64,000 nucleotides of DNA from Apostichopus japonicus (lineage: Eukaryota; Echinodermata; Holothuroidea; Aspidochirotida; Stichopodidae): positions 4,626,501 through 4,690,500 of the forward strand of contig NC_092580.1 in NCBI RefSeq assembly GCF_037975245.1. Reading direction: 5' to 3'. The notes under the pieces are model-generated. The model was not told where the DNA came from. It searched no databases and saw only the letters and a list, made by a program, of their open reading frames with translations. Shown in pieces: positions 1-11,782 of this stretch; the first letter of the stretch is position 1, and every line of letters begins with the position of its first letter. The translations under genes were made by a program, and so were the position numbers.

Positions 1-474
1 CATTGGGCTCCTACGCCTATGGTTGAGAGGGTAGTTTGTAAACGTCGTTGGTTGCTGAAATGATAAGGGTTTTCTGTGTTATCTTTCACCAAGTTCGGCG
101 GAAGCATTTTTAATCTGGGGGGGGGGGGGCACCGACATCAAAGGGCACTTTGCAGAAATGCGATTGGACTGATGCAGCCTTACATTTATTACCCTTTATA
201 ACTCTTATTGTATTATCTTATTTGCGTATACACATCACTCCATCAACACCCCCCCCCCCCTTTCAAGGAAAATATGCATACTAGCACTGCAATATCCAAT
301 GTGCAAATTGGGAAACAAGGAACAAGTTTTCTTTTGAGACAAAAGGAGGTGAAATCATGCTAGTTGCTAATGTAGGAATCTTCTGAATTAGACTTTATTT
401 CTTGTTAATATCTTAACCAATTTTTTCCATTCGAAATAGCTTTGAGTTTGACCCACAGATATTCATTAAAAAGT

Positions 475-741
475 CAGGGGCGTAGCCAGGATTTGCAAAG
501 TTGTATGCATGACTATCTGAGCGGAGCGCCACCATAGGTTGGCGCGGAGCGTACAAGAACATTTTTGGTTTTACAAACCCCTCAGAAGGCCGGAAACGGC
601 CCTTCCCGAGTGTTCATTCTGGTTCCCTGGCCTCTTGCTAACTTGAGACACCTCAATTTTTTGTAGAAAAAGGGCACATTTTTAACCTGAGGAAAAGTGG
701 GGGGCACGGCCCCCTGTACCCCCCCGGTTCCGCCGCCCTTG
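475..741. mobile_element. short hAT-like non-autonomous element, diverged copy
   Basis: It begins CAGGGGCG and ends CGCCCTTG, an imperfect inverted terminal pair. The inner block at about 515-565 (GCGGAGCGCCACCA then GCGCGGAGCGTACA) is shared with the element at 2282-2596, and both carry GC-rich interiors and a CCGGAAA-type motif. No clear target-site duplication flanks it, so the ends are approximate. It has no coding capacity and would depend on a transposase elsewhere. Confidence 0.5.
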
Positions 742-1277
742 TCTTTCACCATGAAAATATCAAAAGAAACCCAACGGAAAGTAAAAGATTCCATCTCCTT
801 GGTATCGACAAAATGTCATGATTGTTTAAGTAGAATTAATCTCCTATAAACGATGAAAGAAAACAATGGGTTTTGGGAATTGTTCATCTGTATTATTTAT
901 ACCATGTGATAAAGATTACGAATATGGATGAGGGTTGCTTCTATATAAGACATTCTACAGTTTGTCATGCTTATCAGTACATATTCGAAATAGAAACAGT
1001 AATTTCTAATATTAAAATTGTGACATGCATCTGATGCATCATACCTAACCTTTATTAGAGATTTTATTAACCTCCGTCGCGATATCATTGATTTGGAAGT
1101 TTTCTATTCTAAATATTCTCTGTTTATAAAGCATCTACAGTGTACATTTACAACACAAAGTGTTTTAAATTCAAGACATTTTGAGAAAGGTTCCTCCTAA
1201 ATAACTCCCAAATAACTTAATGTTCTTTGAGTTGATATTGTCCACTTGTTCTGGGAAATTGTTATCATCCCTCGACC

Positions 1278-1336
1278 GCATGCGCACTCGGGGTTCGTAC
1301 TAATCTGAATGACGTCATAAGCCTGCTTATCACGTG
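1278..1336. promoter_or_regulatory. cluster of NRF1-like, CRE and E-box words
   Basis: Within about 60 bases lie GCATGCGCA (1278-1286, like an NRF1 half-palindrome), the full palindromic CRE TGACGTCA (1310-1317) and CACGTG (1331-1336), in a locally CpG-containing patch of otherwise AT-rich DNA. Such a combination occurs at some animal promoters, but no transcript start or exon can be shown next to it. It could be chance. Confidence 0.2.
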
Positions 1337-2281
1337 CCTCAATTGAATGACGGCGATCGTCACCATAAATTCCCCTTTAAGTAGAAAAAAATGTTATTTA
1401 ATTGTACGCGATATAAACCGGTGCAAGACGTTATCACATATGCTCGTGTTCAAATTCAAAACATGAAAATATTCATACGGTAGATAGCGAAAAAGATCCA
1501 ATTTTCTAGTTTGAATACCGGTAATCTGTTTTTCATAACGACGCCGCTACAATATCCAATCAGTTGCCTAATTCAAGGTTGTACGTTGTAAATACAACAT
1601 ATATATATGTTATACTCTTATAGTCCTCGAAGTTGAACGAGTATACATTTATAATAATCGGTAAAAAAAATCTTGACACTTTATTTTCTAAAATGATTAC
1701 GTTACATAACCATTAGTATATTTAAGCTATTACATCGTTCAAACTCGATAATTTTGCAAACCCCAATTGTATTTGTACCGTTCTTACCATTAAGTGACCG
1801 TCATTCCTATATATATTGAACTCAGTTATTGACGGAATCGATAAATACCCGACAGAGAGATTACTCATGCAGTAACAAGGTATTTAGTTTCATATAGACC
1901 CGTGGTAAACACTAATTGCATCTGCAGTTATAATGAAAAAAAAGCAAGGCAACAACAAGCTGCCATTCAGAAAGCGATGAAATATACGAGTTAATGGGTG
2001 CGTTACTTGTTTTCATGTTTAAACCCCTCGCTACAATATTTACAGCGTGACCAGCCATATGTTCCCGATGATAACAAAAAAACAGGTAAGTAAACATCAC
2101 TGCTAAGGCATCAAATTTCGCTGGCCTGGAATCTTCAATGTCTAGTTACCACTTCCCTATACAGCTTCTTGTCTAGTACCTCGTTATACATACTATTGGA
2201 GAATACGGCTATGTTAAGCGGTTTTGTAAATGCTAAATCTATAACTTGTTTGTAATTCCTGATAACAGTTTTGGTCATATT

Positions 2282-2596
2282 CAGTGGCTGCGCTAGGGGT
2301 ATTGGTCAAGGGGCGAGAATGGTCTGTAGAGGCGCTTTTGACACTATCTAAGCGGAGCGCCACCACTGGTTCGCGCGGAGCGTACAGAATTATTTTGGAG
2401 TAAAGATATTCCCTAGGTCGCCGGAAATGACCATTTCCGGGCCTTGCTAATTTGCAAATAATGTGACAAATGTCAATAGGTAGATGAGAGCGCAATACAA
2501 AAAGTCAATAATCGCGAATAAGTTAAAAGTGGTAACCGCTGAAAAGGGGGGGGGGGGGGCATCCGCCCCCCTGACTGTATGGACGCTCCGCCACTG
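2282..2596. mobile_element. hAT-type MITE with 8-bp target duplication
   Basis: The 315-bp element begins CAGTGGC and ends GCCACTG, an inverted terminal pair, and is flanked on both sides by the 8-bp direct repeat GTCATATT (2274-2281 and 2597-2604). A CAGTG-like end with an 8-bp target duplication is the signature of the hAT superfamily. There is no transposase frame, so it is a non-autonomous miniature element. Its interior carries a poly(G) run near 2546 and the GCGGAGCGCCACCA block shared with the copy at 475-741. Confidence 0.72.
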
Positions 2597-2819
2597 GTCA
2601 TATTAGACTAGTCTTTGTCAATAAGGCGATAATGTTTAGCACTAAGATTTACAGAATCAACTAGAAGATTGTCTTGTCGAAAAAGTCGTCAATATTCATA
2701 TACTAGGGGTGATATGCTTTTTTCGTTCTCGGAGATGTAATTAATATATGAAATTGAAAGGTGTAAATAATCTAATCTCAAAATATCGAATGCCATATTA
2801 AAAGAGCATCATACAACTA

Positions 2820-2909
2820 TACAATAAAGCAGTGAACTATACAATAAAGCATTGAACTACAATAAAGCATTGGATTATTTAATAAAGCATTGAATTATAC
2901 AATAACGCA
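2820..2909. repeat. short imperfect tandem repeat, about 20 bp x 4
   Basis: The phrase ACAATAAAGCATTGAACTAT recurs about four times with small changes (AATAAAGCAGTGAAC, AATAAAGCATTGAAC, AATAAAGCATTGGAT, AATAAAGCATTGAAT). It is a small minisatellite in intergenic DNA. The AATAAA words in it are repeat content and are not evidence of a transcript end. Confidence 0.7.
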
Positions 2910-4099
2910 ATTCAGCTTATTACTCAATGACAGATTTGTGTAATTAACCCTGACTTGTAATCCGTATTACAAGCAAGCTACCGTGCATTATATCTTGTTC
3001 CCCCCCCCCCCCGTATATAAACGGGATGGGGAAGGGGCGCACTGCATTTTCAGCCTTACCAGAATGACTGCTTTTGAATACTTCTTTCAACTTTGCTCTA
3101 ATGTTGTTTCAGTGAGAGTCACATTGGAACGATCTGGTTTCAAATACGTGTGCCACAGATAGATGATTATGTTTCTATGTTGACTTCTTGGTGTCATTAA
3201 CGCTTGGCAAAGAGTCTCTTTACCCAAAATGTATCTATGTACTACCCATATCGATTTCACTGTGTAAAAACAAATATCACTGTTTAAAATATATCCGTTG
3301 AAATTTGTATTAATTGATTGAAGTTTAGGAAATCACTTTAGCAGCGATTATACTGTACTTCAAGCCCTCCTACTCCTTCCCCTTTAACCCTGCAGAGTTG
3401 GAGAGTTCAAACCCAAATGTGTTTTCGCTTGGATTGTTTTTTGTTTTACAAACATACCATTCCTTATTAATCTGCCAATTTGAAGACGTTGTTCTCATTT
3501 TGTCTATATAATTCATATCCAGCTATATTTTTTCAACTTATATCAAAATCGACCACCCATGGATTGTATACCTCCGCATCATGGGCTTTAATGGCACATA
3601 CGGTACAGTGAAATTGCTCACATCGGTATAGTTAATTAGTTTGGAAGCGGAGAGCGGGCGGCTGCAATTACAACTTTCCTGTTTATTAAGGAGAAAGATT
3701 CTGGATATCAACTCATGATCACAATATTAATAAAGACAAAAACTTTGAAATGGTGTCGTTTTTCTACATTCATTATTATGTGACATGCACAGTATTCTAT
3801 AGAATTGCGTTTTCATGGCTTTTGAAGATTTCTCACAAGATCGCCCAAGCAAAATTAACTTGACATAAGGGATTATGACCAAGTTCGGTTACTTAACAAG
3901 ATGAATAACAGAAACGAAAATGTTCACTTTTGAAACGATTCCACATGATATTGAATATCAAAAGCAACCAGTGCAAACATCCACTTGGTCGGCATTCGTA
4001 AAGTACGGAAGATTAGATTTTGCAGGAGAAATTTATTTGATGATTAGGATTACGTTGACAGAATTAAAAAAAAGGAAGATTAATTGGAAGTGGTGAATC

Positions 4100-4238
4100 A
4101 CGATACTTTTTAGTGTTCCTTTGCTCGGTGGACTGAGCGACTTTCACTGCATCTTCAGTCGGTGGTACAACAGGTTTCATTTAGCAAGCCGTGTTGATTC
4201 CAATATTGATCTGCACTGCGACCTTCCTCTTGACGTGG
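4100..4238 (+). other. candidate 5' untranslated exon of the GPCR gene
   Basis: A strong donor, GTAAGT, begins at 4239 after GACGTGG. The GPCR coding exon begins after a TTTCAG acceptor at 5491-5496. Joining 4238 to 5497 places an in-frame TGA five codons before the ATG at 5507, which makes that ATG the first possible start. The left edge of this exon is unknown and the exon is inferred only from splice-site quality and position. Confidence 0.35.
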
Positions 4239-4274
4239 GTAAGTTCACATTATCGTACATCATACATTAATGTA

Positions 4275-4279
4275 ATATA

Positions 4280-4336
<57 letters not shown>
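4275..4336. repeat. (TA)n microsatellite
   Basis: About 60 bases of nearly pure TA dinucleotide lie in the putative 5' intron of the GPCR gene. A tract of this kind is self-complementary and often length-polymorphic. Confidence 0.9.
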
Positions 4337-4338
<2 letters not shown>

Positions 4339-5496
4339 ATTAATTTCACCATCGAGCCACATGTTCCTCAATTTATTTTTATTCGTTCTTTCTTGCAAAG
4401 TTTATTTTCTGTCATGGAGATAGGGCTTGGAAATGCTGAATGTAAACTATTGAACATCTTAATATGACATAATTATGGCAAGGTTTCAGGGTCAACGCTG
4501 TTAACAATCTAGCAGTTAGGGTGAGCTGTTTTCACAAAGGTCTCCTTCATATGAGGCAAAGATGATGGTTGAGTTAGTGCCCCCCCCCCCCTCACTTTAA
4601 GACCTGCTCAAGGAGAAGAGATTCTAGACGAACTTCTTTCAAGAGGATCATTTTAAGTATCGAAACCTGGCTAACTCTCACTGTCATAAATTCTAGTACC
4701 TTTCTTCTTTCTTTTCTGGAAGTCATCCAAAAGGGAAACATTTATTAAAGTGATCTGAATGAAGCTAAGCATCATCGGCTATAGCTCCCTGTAAATTGAA
4801 ATAATTTAATGCTTTTAACTGATCGCGTCTTTGTTATGAAGCAAATAGCAAGCAGGGGATGGGTGGGTTAAGGGGGTTAACCTCAATCAACACGTAATTT
4901 TACACAACAATGCTTAAAGAAGGAATTTATGAATTGTTCGTTACATCTCTTCACTGATTAGTTGAATTTGAATAGGCGGTTTGTAGAGCTGCATGTGATA
5001 AATACTAATGTCGATTGTGTCAGGGAGACACAGTTCTCAGAATTATATAATATCGTTAATTACTTGCTAATTAACGTTCGATGTGGGGAAAAAAGTATGA
5101 GAAAGTCTTAGTTTTGTCTTTTATGATCGTATTATGATAAAAACTCGATAGAAACGGAAAAATTCTGGACAAACGCAAAATGCTGCTTTAATAACAGCGC
5201 ATAAATTTGTGTATGTTTAACACTGGCGTTGCATGGAGGCTTCCAAAACGTGGCGGTGCATTCCTGGTTAACAAGTAGTGATAAAAAACTTACATAACTT
5301 TCCAAAGTGGTGTATCTTCCCTCTCTGCCCACCCGCCCCCACCCCCATCCCTCCGCCCATTTGTCCTTCGCCTTTGTTTAATTTTGTGGTAATAGGATAA
5401 TACCATATAACATTTTACTCAATGACCATTAAATATGTTGGATTACTGTGATAAGGAAAACAAAAATTGAGATGGTTTTTGTTGTTGTTATTTCAG
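4337..5496 (+). other. putative intron before the GPCR coding exon
   Basis: No coding signal is visible. The stretch ends with a T-rich tract and TTTCAG at 5491-5496, a good acceptor ten bases before the start codon, and contains a poly(C) run near 4580. Its intronic nature depends on the proposed donor at 4239. Confidence 0.4.
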
Positions 5497-5506
5497 CGTT
5501 GTGACC

Positions 5507-6967
5507 ATGACGACCACATACCTTTACACTGTGATTTTACAGACGACAGATGAAATGGTTACAACCAATCAGACAAGTTCTACTGACGTCACTAAGTGGA
5601 ACTTTGACGATGCCTCCTTGGCTTTTGTCATCACCGTCCTGATCTGCCTCTCAAATGTTATCATCTTGTTGGCATTTTTCTCGGAGAAGCGTCTTCGGGT
5701 CTACAGCAACTATTATGTCATCAATATGGCGATTGCTGATCTCTTAGTCGGGCTAACTGCGGTAGGTCCTGCTGTGATACAAATCTTATATGGATACCGA
5801 TGGCCGTTTGGTTACATCTCCTGCGCCATTTTGATCGCTATATCACACGCTGCTTTACACGTGTCTATCATAATGGTTCTAGTCATTAGTGTTGATCGAT
5901 GGTATGCGGTTTATCATCCACTGAAGCACATAAGCATGCGCAGTAGAAGAAGCGCGATACGTCGTAATCTTTCAGTTTGGCTTTTCAGTGTGATCGTTTG
6001 GAGCCTGGTAGGTGGTGTATGGGGTATATCAGATCCAGCTAACCGTCTTTCTACACGGTGCTCTCCCCTATATACCAGACATTTTGCTACCAGTTTCGCT
6101 GCAATTGCCGTTCTCTATTGGTTTCCGGTATCTGTAACTGGAATTCTCTACTTCTTGATCTATCGCAGAGTTCGTTCCTCTAAATTTCGAAAAATCGTGA
6201 AAGACATCGAGATAGGTGAACGTCGTAAATGTTCTCATGTGAATTTGCAAGTTTCTTCGGCTGATAAGAATCTCAAAGGAAAAGAAGGAATTCCGGGCCT
6301 CGTAGATGTGGACAATCTTTCAAGCAATGACACAAGGTCACGTGAAGGTTTTTCAAAGGTGTATCAGAGACATTACAGACCTAAGGCAAAGTTCAGACAA
6401 AGATCACAGTCGTTACCTGTTCTGGTATTTACTTTCTCTCAGTCGTCCACAGCTTCCTCCGACACGCTTACTACCACATTGGATGACATTGACATGCAAC
6501 ATGAAAATTCGACTGAACAAAATTCTTCCCGACACAGTTCACACTATAAACAGAACCAAAGGGAAATGCCAGTGACCGTTACCAGGGAAACACAACCAGT
6601 CGACCCATCTGTCCAAAAGGCTAGAAGGCTCAATCGAGAAAAGGGACTTAGGGAGGCCGACACAGAGGTCCGAAAACGGCATCGCTCTTCTCAGGACGTC
6701 ACTAAGACGCAACGTACACTGTCTTTGCTTCTGCTTGCGTTAATCATAACATGGACGCCATATGCATGTTTTGTGATTGCTGTTGCATATTGCCACGTTG
6801 TGCTGCAGGCGACGAGATGTTTCCCCGCCTTTCTGTCAACCGTGGCGTTGCTAATCAGCTGGGCCAACAGTCTCTTGAATCCGTTCATGTACGCTGCTGC
6901 CCAGCCTTTAGTTAGGCAGACTGTGACTCGACTTATCCTTTGCAAGAAAACACACCAAACACGTTGA
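5507..6967 (+). CDS. class A GPCR, aminergic-like orphan receptor
   Basis: The 486-residue seven-transmembrane receptor presumably signals through G proteins at the plasma membrane. The start is the ATG at 5507; the frame extends two codons further to a GTG, which is not a usual animal start. Visible hallmarks are sequon N21-Q-T in the extracellular N-terminus, N50 in TM1, LxxAD-type NMAIAD in TM2, C106 at the top of TM3 pairing with the ECL2 Cys in STRCS, DRW (130-132) instead of DRY, a long Ser/Arg-rich third intracellular loop (about 220-403), WTPY in TM6 (W416) and NPFMY in TM7 (N458). A Cys near the C-terminus (LILCKK) could be palmitoylated. Overall layout, with a long ICL3 and a short tail, resembles muscarinic and histamine H3 receptors. 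However, the amine-binding Asp of TM3 (position 3.32, 18 residues before R131) is Ser113. The ligand is therefore unknown and may not be a monoamine. All coding sequence is in one exon. Confidence 0.9.
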   Translation: MTTTYLYTVILQTTDEMVTTNQTSSTDVTKWNFDDASLAFVITVLICLSNVIILLAFFSEKRLRVYSNYYVINMAIADLLVGLTAVGPAVIQILYGYRWPFGYISCAILIAISHAALHVSIIMVLVISVDRWYAVYHPLKHISMRSRRSAIRRNLSVWLFSVIVWSLVGGVWGISDPANRLSTRCSPLYTRHFATSFAAIAVLYWFPVSVTGILYFLIYRRVRSSKFRKIVKDIEIGERRKCSHVNLQVSSADKNLKGKEGIPGLVDVDNLSSNDTRSREGFSKVYQRHYRPKAKFRQRSQSLPVLVFTFSQSSTASSDTLTTTLDDIDMQHENSTEQNSSRHSSHYKQNQREMPVTVTRETQPVDPSVQKARRLNREKGLREADTEVRKRHRSSQDVTKTQRTLSLLLLALIITWTPYACFVIAVAYCHVVLQATRCFPAFLSTVALLISWANSLLNPFMYAAAQPLVRQTVTRLILCKKTHQTR

Positions 6968-7521
6968 CTCAGAAGCAGGCAACTTGATTGAAACGCAAAC
7001 CCTGCACGTATAATGTATACCTCACCTACAAAGTTTGAACGATTTAACAGCTCTCCTCATTTTTCTCATCTTCCCTCGATAGCCTAACTCTGATCTATTT
7101 TGAATTGTTATTGTGTTAGTAGACTGCGACTTAGTTTCAGCTATTAAGAACAGCATTACACAGCTGCACTTGGTAGATTTCTGCATGTTAGGGAGCTTTA
7201 AAGGGAACATAAACACAACCGTCATATTTTAGCTTATATATGACAGCGATATTTGTGAAGAACACCCCCCCCCCCATCTTACTTTAAAAGTCTTGTCGGG
7301 GGACTGCCAGTTAGTAAACCTGTGACGTCATAATGTCATTAGGATCTGAAACCATTAAATTTCTTTTTGTTTTTCTTGTCATATATTTAAGGTATAGAAA
7401 ATGTTAACAGTGTTGAAACTTAAATCATTATGTCATCGTTAGGTCATTTATGTCAGGTGGTTTAATATTTTAGAGTCATTATTTGCAAACCTGGCCTCCA
7501 TGATAGAAAAATGAACATTGT
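6968..7521 (+). other. probable 3' untranslated region of the GPCR gene
   Basis: This AT-rich sequence lies between the GPCR stop codon and the first tandem AATAAA words. It includes a poly(C) run at about 7264 and no coding signal. Its status as UTR is inferred from position. Confidence 0.4.
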
Positions 7522-7531
7522 AATAAATAAA
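7522..7531 (+). terminator. candidate polyadenylation signal of the GPCR gene
   Basis: Two overlapping AATAAA hexamers (7522-7527 and 7526-7531) lie about 555 bases after the GPCR stop. This is a plausible cleavage signal, but AATAAA is frequent by chance in such AT-rich DNA. Confidence 0.4.
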
Positions 7532-8749
7532 GAATACCATCAAATAAAATATGAAGGACAGGTGGCTCGATGATGTGATATTAAGACTTGACCAAGTCTT
7601 CAAGTCAACTGATCAAGGCACCACGATACTATAGGAACCATTGGTAAATGCAAGCAACCTTCTTTGCATATAAAAATTGACTTTATGAAGATTAGATAAA
7701 AACATTTTTAATATAAATGTGAGAAAGGTCTTAGATCAGTTAAGATGATTGTTTTTCGCGCGTAAAAGACCTGTTTGCTACAAGTTTGCTTATGCTATAC
7801 TAACTCTGACAATTTCAGCAAACCAATATCTCAAGACACACTAAAGGGATTGCATGTTAAGTCCACCAGGATGCTTAGTAGGACAATATATTCTTCTTTC
7901 ATTATTAAACGTAACTTTTCTTGTGAAAATTCCTTTCATGAATCGAATCAGATTAATTAATTGCATCTTTAGTTTAATCGGGTGATGTGTTCCCTTAATA
8001 AAGTACACATACCTAGTTCAATTGATATTCGGTAGTTCTGACGAAAATGTTAACCAAACACAAACCGCTGTTTGAAAATAGATTTAAAAAAAAAAATTTT
8101 TTTTACGGCGGAGTGTTTTGTGAAAGGGTGATCATGACATGAATATGATTGACGTTGTAATATTATTTATTTATAATGAGATGTCAAAATATTGTCAATT
8201 TTGTCTTACCAACTTGTCCCTAACGGTCTAATTCGTGTTACTTAGAAATGCTAATAAATTATAACTGTTTAGCTGTAAAGCTCGAGCTTCCATACCTCAG
8301 GCTCCATTTCTCGCGGATCGGTCTAAATCCACATAAATGTCAAGTGGTAAGTAAATGTCTTTTTTCTCTTTTTCTTCATAATGCCGTATTGTGTAGTGAT
8401 GTATTTATATTCGTTATTTGCAGCGATATCCTATTGACAGCATGCATTCTGAATCACGAGAGACTCATTAAAAATTAATGTCAAGTGAAAGGATGGTAGG
8501 CTATACTTCCAAGCACGTGTGTATAAAGTGACTGTCATGATAACCACAACTTTATATATGTTATAAACACGCCATCCGCTTATCCAATAAATCACATTGA
8601 AAAAGATTGTCTTTTACGGGATTACTTTGTTGCGTCAGTATCAGGACATAAACTGAACACAATGAAAAAAAAAGAATACTTTAATCCTTATACAGCTTAG
8701 GGGTTACTTCTTTATATTTATAATATAAATATTATATTATATTATAAAT

Positions 8750-8800
<51 letters not shown>

Positions 8801-10387
8801 TATAAGAGAAGCCACCCAACATGGACACGAGATGTCATATTTAGACTTGATCAAGTCGCCAACCTTGCGTGTGAAGGAACATTACATCTCCCAAAATGAA
8901 ATAAGACATAACTTTGCTGCTTAGTTGCTCATGACAGTTATGTCTATCATAGTGACCAATAATAAATTAATTTTTGGGGTTTTGCCTCTTTTAAGTGACG
9001 AAATACCTTAAGGAAGGAATAAATACTACTCATGATATAGCGATCTCTTAGACAAAGGTATATATTCACTTAGGCTTATATACACATTCCTGCTTCCCTT
9101 TTGTATTTTATGCTAATTTATGAGATTCTTGTGACTGTCTGTCCCTTTTGTATTGCGTACGCAGTGGAATTTTATCCATTTAAGAACGATTAGCATAATT
9201 AGGACAAGGCGAGTAGCGTACTGATAATGATAAAGGGGTATTGAGATTAAGTTAAGAAATACAGCTGGTGATACATTCTTTTTACAATGATATAACGGGG
9301 CCTCCTGTACATTTATTGCGTATAGTCATACGCACAGTTATTACCGTACGTTACACACAGTATTAGGCTATATGTACTTTTGTTGCAATTAACATGGTGG
9401 ATGTTATTGTAGCGTTACTTTGTTTATAAAGATAACATTTTTACCTCGTTAACGCGTAAACATATTAATGGCATAAAGGCCTTCCAGGGAACAAAACACT
9501 CTCTTGTTCTAAAGTGTGACATGAGGAAGAGGATACAGTACTATTGTTTTATCTTGGGAGCGTAACTTCAGCATGGACATTAGTAATAACCATTCTACAG
9601 GATAAAGGTATGCTCATTTCTTTATTTCATTTTCTCCTACCATGTTCAATCAAAATGATGTTAGTATATCATTTCTTAATAACAAGAAGTCTCGGCTAAT
9701 CTATATTCTTAACGATAACGAATAAGAGTTCGTATTTTACTTTTTACTATAGATGTTTCAATAACAGTATCAATTATGGGTAACAAATCCAAGTATCTCG
9801 TACTTGAAAAAAATGTCGGCTGAGACAAACACTTACAGTGTCTTGCTGTAGAAATGCAAAGAATACATGGGCACCTGTTTACTTTACACATAACTGACTT
9901 TTCCCCCACCTCCCCACTTGACCCCAAACCCCTGTCTTCCAACTCCAATTAGTGTAGAAACTTCCGGTCGGCGGATATAGAATATGCAGCCCCCCTCCCC
10001 CCACCAAAAAAAACAAAGGCGAGGTTCCAGGGATGAGGGGCGTTTACAACCCCTTCACCATTTTCAACCTTATGCAACATTGAGCAAAATCTTGTGTTTT
10101 TAGAGCTAATTATAAACCCAACGGAGTGGTGGGGAAGGGGGTGAGTTGGCTTGAACGACCCCAGGGCGGGATACCCTCCTTTATGAAATCCTGGATCCCG
10201 ACCCTTCCCGTATCTCGTAACCTAGTTTCTGTCATAGCTTTTGTTGTATGTCCATCAACGGTGTATATCCCTCATCAGTCCCACGTCAACTGATCAAGCT
10301 GCTGGCTACTAGGGTGGTACCGAGTCTATGTCTCGGGAGGTTTGCCAGTATCCCCTCCCCTCATCCCCTCCTTTTTTAATAAGTGTA
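7532..10387. other. intergenic DNA, no gene seen
   Basis: Only short unrelated open frames occur. It contains an (AT)n tract at 8714-8803. At about 9980-10210 a GC-rich patch ends with a phrase like CTTTATGAAATCCTGGATCC, which resembles the end of a dispersed repeat, though I cannot place its family. Confidence 0.5.
8714..8803. repeat. (AT)n microsatellite with ATATTATA variants
   Basis: About 90 bases of alternating A and T include a pure TA core of roughly 40 bases flanked by TATTATATTATAA-type units. It is self-complementary and has no coding content. Confidence 0.9.
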
Positions 10388-11079
10388 AGAATAAGTGTCG
10401 CTAATCAGAAAATATGCCTTTAACAAACGGGGGGGGGGGGGTTGAGGACATTCTAAGATGAATGTGTACATAAGGTTAGCAGAAAATACTTTTAAAATGA
10501 CACAAAAGATACTAAAAATTCTTTTCGACGTTCTTAAAAATGATGTTTTTTAAGAGACACCGTAGATACATAACTCGGCTTGGTTTACTGCAATCTCGCA
10601 AGTGGGACACCAAAATCTGCACTTAATGGACCTAATGTTACAGTCGTACATTGACCTTGAACAGAGGGGCCTACCGTGAAAATGTACGGAAAATTCATAC
10701 TTTCATAACTCATCGAGACAAGTCCACTGTAAACAGAAATTCGACTCAAAAGTACTTAGATGTACTCATTATAACAGTCATGATAAAAGATATGTATGAA
10801 AAGCAAATTAAAGACATAATGAAAACTCAAATTTGAACCTAAAAACGATGTCACTACGGATGCCGTTTAGTGACATTCTCAAATTTTTGTATAGTAGGTA
10901 CTGTAGCTCTTCCGTGGCTCCCATGCATTAGATTAAGAAGGACAGAGATCATCGCGTTTTACGAGGATATCACCTGCATTAGGATGCTAGAGAAGCGGTG
11001 AGTGTGGGGTTCAGAAAGGGTGTGGCAGGGGGTGGGTAAGCCGTGGGGGGGGGTCAATGACATTGTAACCATGGGGACC
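10388..11079 (+). repeat. left copy of a ~700-bp direct duplication
   Basis: This copy runs from AGAATAAGTGTCGC to ATGGGGACC and matches 11783-12500 with scattered substitutions and small indels. Shared landmarks include TTGAGGACATTCTAAGATG, CATTGACCTTGAACAGAG and AAGGACAGAGATCATCGCG. A 61-codon open frame at 10651-10836 has a diverged partner in the other copy; both look incidental. It could be a tandem segmental duplication or two insertions of one repetitive element; no terminal repeats are obvious. Confidence 0.8.
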
Positions 11080-11782
11080 AACAAAAGGAATTTTTTTAGT
11101 ATACAAATGTAGTTTTTAAAATGGAAATAATAGCACCATTTTGCATCTAAGCCCTTTTCTAAGCACTTTTCAAAGAGGGGAAGAGATACCCCCTCCTAAT
11201 ACCCCTCCCCTAGGAAGGCGATCAACCGCTATGTGCTAGAAAATGGGGACAGAAAGTGACTTTGCCTCCCCCCACACACACACAAAAACTTAGATACGCC
11301 CCTGGTATATGTCATCTGCCTGTTTTACAAATAGGTGGGTGAAAATAGTAATGCCGCCCCCACCCCACAACAACCCTGCCCCTTTGTAACCAAACGCAAA
11401 AAAAAAAAAACACTCGGAATTTCTAGGAAGGTTTATTGAGGCGGGGGGGGGGGCATCATTTATTCGGGTAATTCCGCTACCTTTTTAAAATAAAGTTACT
11501 CCAATCATTACTGATGGATTTCCTTGTTACTGATCATTTGGTGAGCTGTATGCAAAATTATTACTTATAACTTTGTAACTTCAACTATTCCATTTGAGAA
11601 AATATACTTTCAGTTGGGAGACTCAGTAAGGATCAATTAAAAGAACAAAGATAGTTGCTTACTGCATGTCACAAGGAAGCTTCCTAGATCAGAATGGAAG
11701 GGTATCGGGGAGTGTGGGGTTTAGTATGGAGTTAAATGACAGTTAAAAAGTAATTACTACCTGCTCTTGCTGATTTATTATT
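11080..11782. other. spacer between the two duplicated segments
   Basis: No gene is visible. The left part (to about 11306) is rich in poly(C)/poly(G) and ends with GATACGCCCCTGG, which looks like the edge of a short dispersed element similar in style to the hAT-like copies near the left end of the window. Its boundaries could not be fixed. Confidence 0.35.

Larger units (their letters stand above)
1..4099. other. intergenic DNA left of the GPCR gene
   Basis: I see no exon with coding character here. Open frames are short and unlike known proteins. The stretch holds two related hAT-like elements (475-741 and 2282-2596), poly(G)/poly(C) runs near 118, 250, 2546 and 3000, a short AATAAAGCA-type repeat at 2820-2909, and a CpG-containing patch near 1278-1336 with factor-site-like words. 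An exon of a neighbouring gene that is only UTR could not be excluded by eye. Confidence 0.6.

Noticed and set aside
4275-4336. TA-rich tract as a promoter TATA box.
   Set aside because: It is a long pure TA microsatellite located after a strong donor site, not a discrete TATA element.
5501-5506. GPCR start at the GTG two codons upstream of the ATG.
   Set aside because: GTG is not a normal animal start. The ATG at 5507 follows a probable splice acceptor and, in the proposed spliced form, an in-frame stop.
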